Below are positions 63,668 through 64,000 of a stretch of DNA of 64,000 nucleotides, in pieces (the stretch's first letter is position 1; each line of letters opens with the position of its first letter). The notes under the pieces were generated by a model that worked only from the letters and a program-made list of their open reading frames with translations, did not search any database and was not told where the DNA came from. Made by a program: the position numbers and the translations under genes. Source of the DNA: Pseudobdellovibrionaceae bacterium (GTDB lineage: Bacteria > Bdellovibrionota > FAC87 > UBA2466 > JACKAF01); the NCBI GenBank assembly GCA_020635235.1, contig JACKAF010000001.1, positions 1 through 64,000 on the forward strand. The letters run 5' to 3'.

Positions 63668-63727
63668 GTAAGTAGGCATTTGCTGACTTACGGGGTCTAA
63701 GACCTCGGATCTCTGGCATTTTTTTTT
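63668..63727 (+). terminator. Probable terminator of the giant-protein operon
   Basis: GTAAGT and ACTTAC (63668-63691) form a ten-position stem with one mismatch and an ATTT loop. A second short inverted repeat GGTCT/AGACC follows at 63694-63704, and nine T lie at 63719-63727. The T-run is not directly behind a hairpin, so this is an unusual arrangement, but termination here is likely. Confidence 0.42.
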
Positions 63728-63814
63728 GTGTTTACCGACAGTACAGTGCCCCGATCATCTTCCTAAAATCGTATTCAAACGCAACACGCTGTAATCCCAG
63801 GAAAAACAATTAGA

Positions 63815-63835
63815 ATACACCCCAGTATACACCCC
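63815..63835. repeat. Direct repeat ATACACCCC, twice
   Basis: Two exact copies (63815-63823 and 63827-63835) start twelve bases apart, close to one helical turn. They lie about 130 bases before the next gene and 60 to 80 bases before its possible -10 box, a suitable place for an activator binding on one DNA face. Confidence 0.4.
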
Positions 63836-63959
63836 CGTTTACGCACAAACTGCTATCGCTCAGGCACAAGGCCCAAGTGGCAAGCTTCTTGCTCTATAAG
63901 TGGGAAATTAGTTTCTTTTGTTAGAGGTTATAGGGGCAATTTTTTTAGGGGGAACCTCA

Positions 63960-64000
63960 ATGTTGACCAAGATCCGTCCTGCGGCATTAGTAGCAGCTTT
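63960..64000 (+). CDS. Start of an exported protein, cut by right edge
   Basis: ATG 63960 follows AGGGGGAA at good spacing and reads MLTKIRPAALVAA before the window ends. A basic start followed by a hydrophobic Ala-rich run is typical of a signal peptide. Nothing can be said of the mature protein. Confidence 0.55.
   Translation, partial: MLTKIRPAALVAA

Larger units (their letters stand above)
63630..63959. other. Intergenic region, AT-rich, no gene seen
   Basis: It holds hairpins followed by a T-run at the left (63668-63727), a pair of nine-base direct repeats (63815-63835), a TATAAG that could be a -10 box (63895-63900), and a purine-rich ribosome site (AGGGGGAA) before the partial gene at 63960. 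No open frame on either strand looks coding. Confidence 0.6.

Noticed and set aside
63694..63704. GGTCTAAGACC as an operator
   Set aside because: Single copy located behind a stop codon and before a T-run, so better explained as part of the termination region.

Overview
The window looks like chromosomal core DNA from a Gram-negative, respiring bacterium. The signs are an ADP-heptose (LPS core) gene, a periplasmic lytic transglycosylase, a lipoprotein, several Sec signal peptides and a large set of NADH:quinone oxidoreductase (complex I) membrane genes. Base composition is balanced to slightly GC-rich by eye. TTG and GTG starts are common and genes often overlap by 1 to 50 bases. I saw no insertion sequence, prophage or CRISPR array. 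Gene content would fit Bdellovibrionota or another delta-proteobacterial-grade lineage, but that is a low-confidence guess.

Layout. (1) 1-5577: the 5' part of a tRNA-Leu(CAG) on the minus strand, cut by the window edge, then a tight operon tmk-holB-metG-tatD-SDR, then about 600 bases without a convincing gene but with a strong hairpin and a terminator-like structure. (2) 5578-14237: lytic transglycosylase, MBL hydrolase, DJ-1/PfpI protein, LOG protein, then the minus-strand operon xerC-hslV-hslU-dus, an exported beta-rich protein, and hldE2 with an RDD membrane protein. (3) 14369-27341: a surface-polysaccharide cluster (sugar dehydrogenase, DUF354 protein, flippase-like protein, GT-C membrane protein, AsnB-type amidotransferase, NodB-like deacetylase, GT2, alpha/alpha-barrel-like protein, DegT-like aminotransferase, two methyltransferases). 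(4) 27377-32418: mfd and gpsA, then a small divergent lipoprotein. (5) 32603-47337: fourteen complex I genes forming two complete, consecutive copies of the membrane arm, nuoAHJKLMN-nuoAHJKLMN, with none of the NADH or Fe-S (peripheral arm) genes. (6) 47341-63629: a locus of exported proteins. A coiled-coil exported protein and a small Cys-rich reading frame run on the minus strand. Divergent to them is a giant exported protein of about 4,440 residues, currently split by a frame change near 58,130-58,200, followed by a UshA-like protein lacking the usual metal motif. A new exported protein begins at the right edge.

The two features most worth attention are the doubled complex I membrane arm and the giant exported protein locus. 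The two arms keep the key proton-path residues but look like different complex I lineages rather than a recent duplication. The giant gene and the small Cys-rich frame both break near A or T runs, so assembly error must be excluded before either is called a pseudogene.
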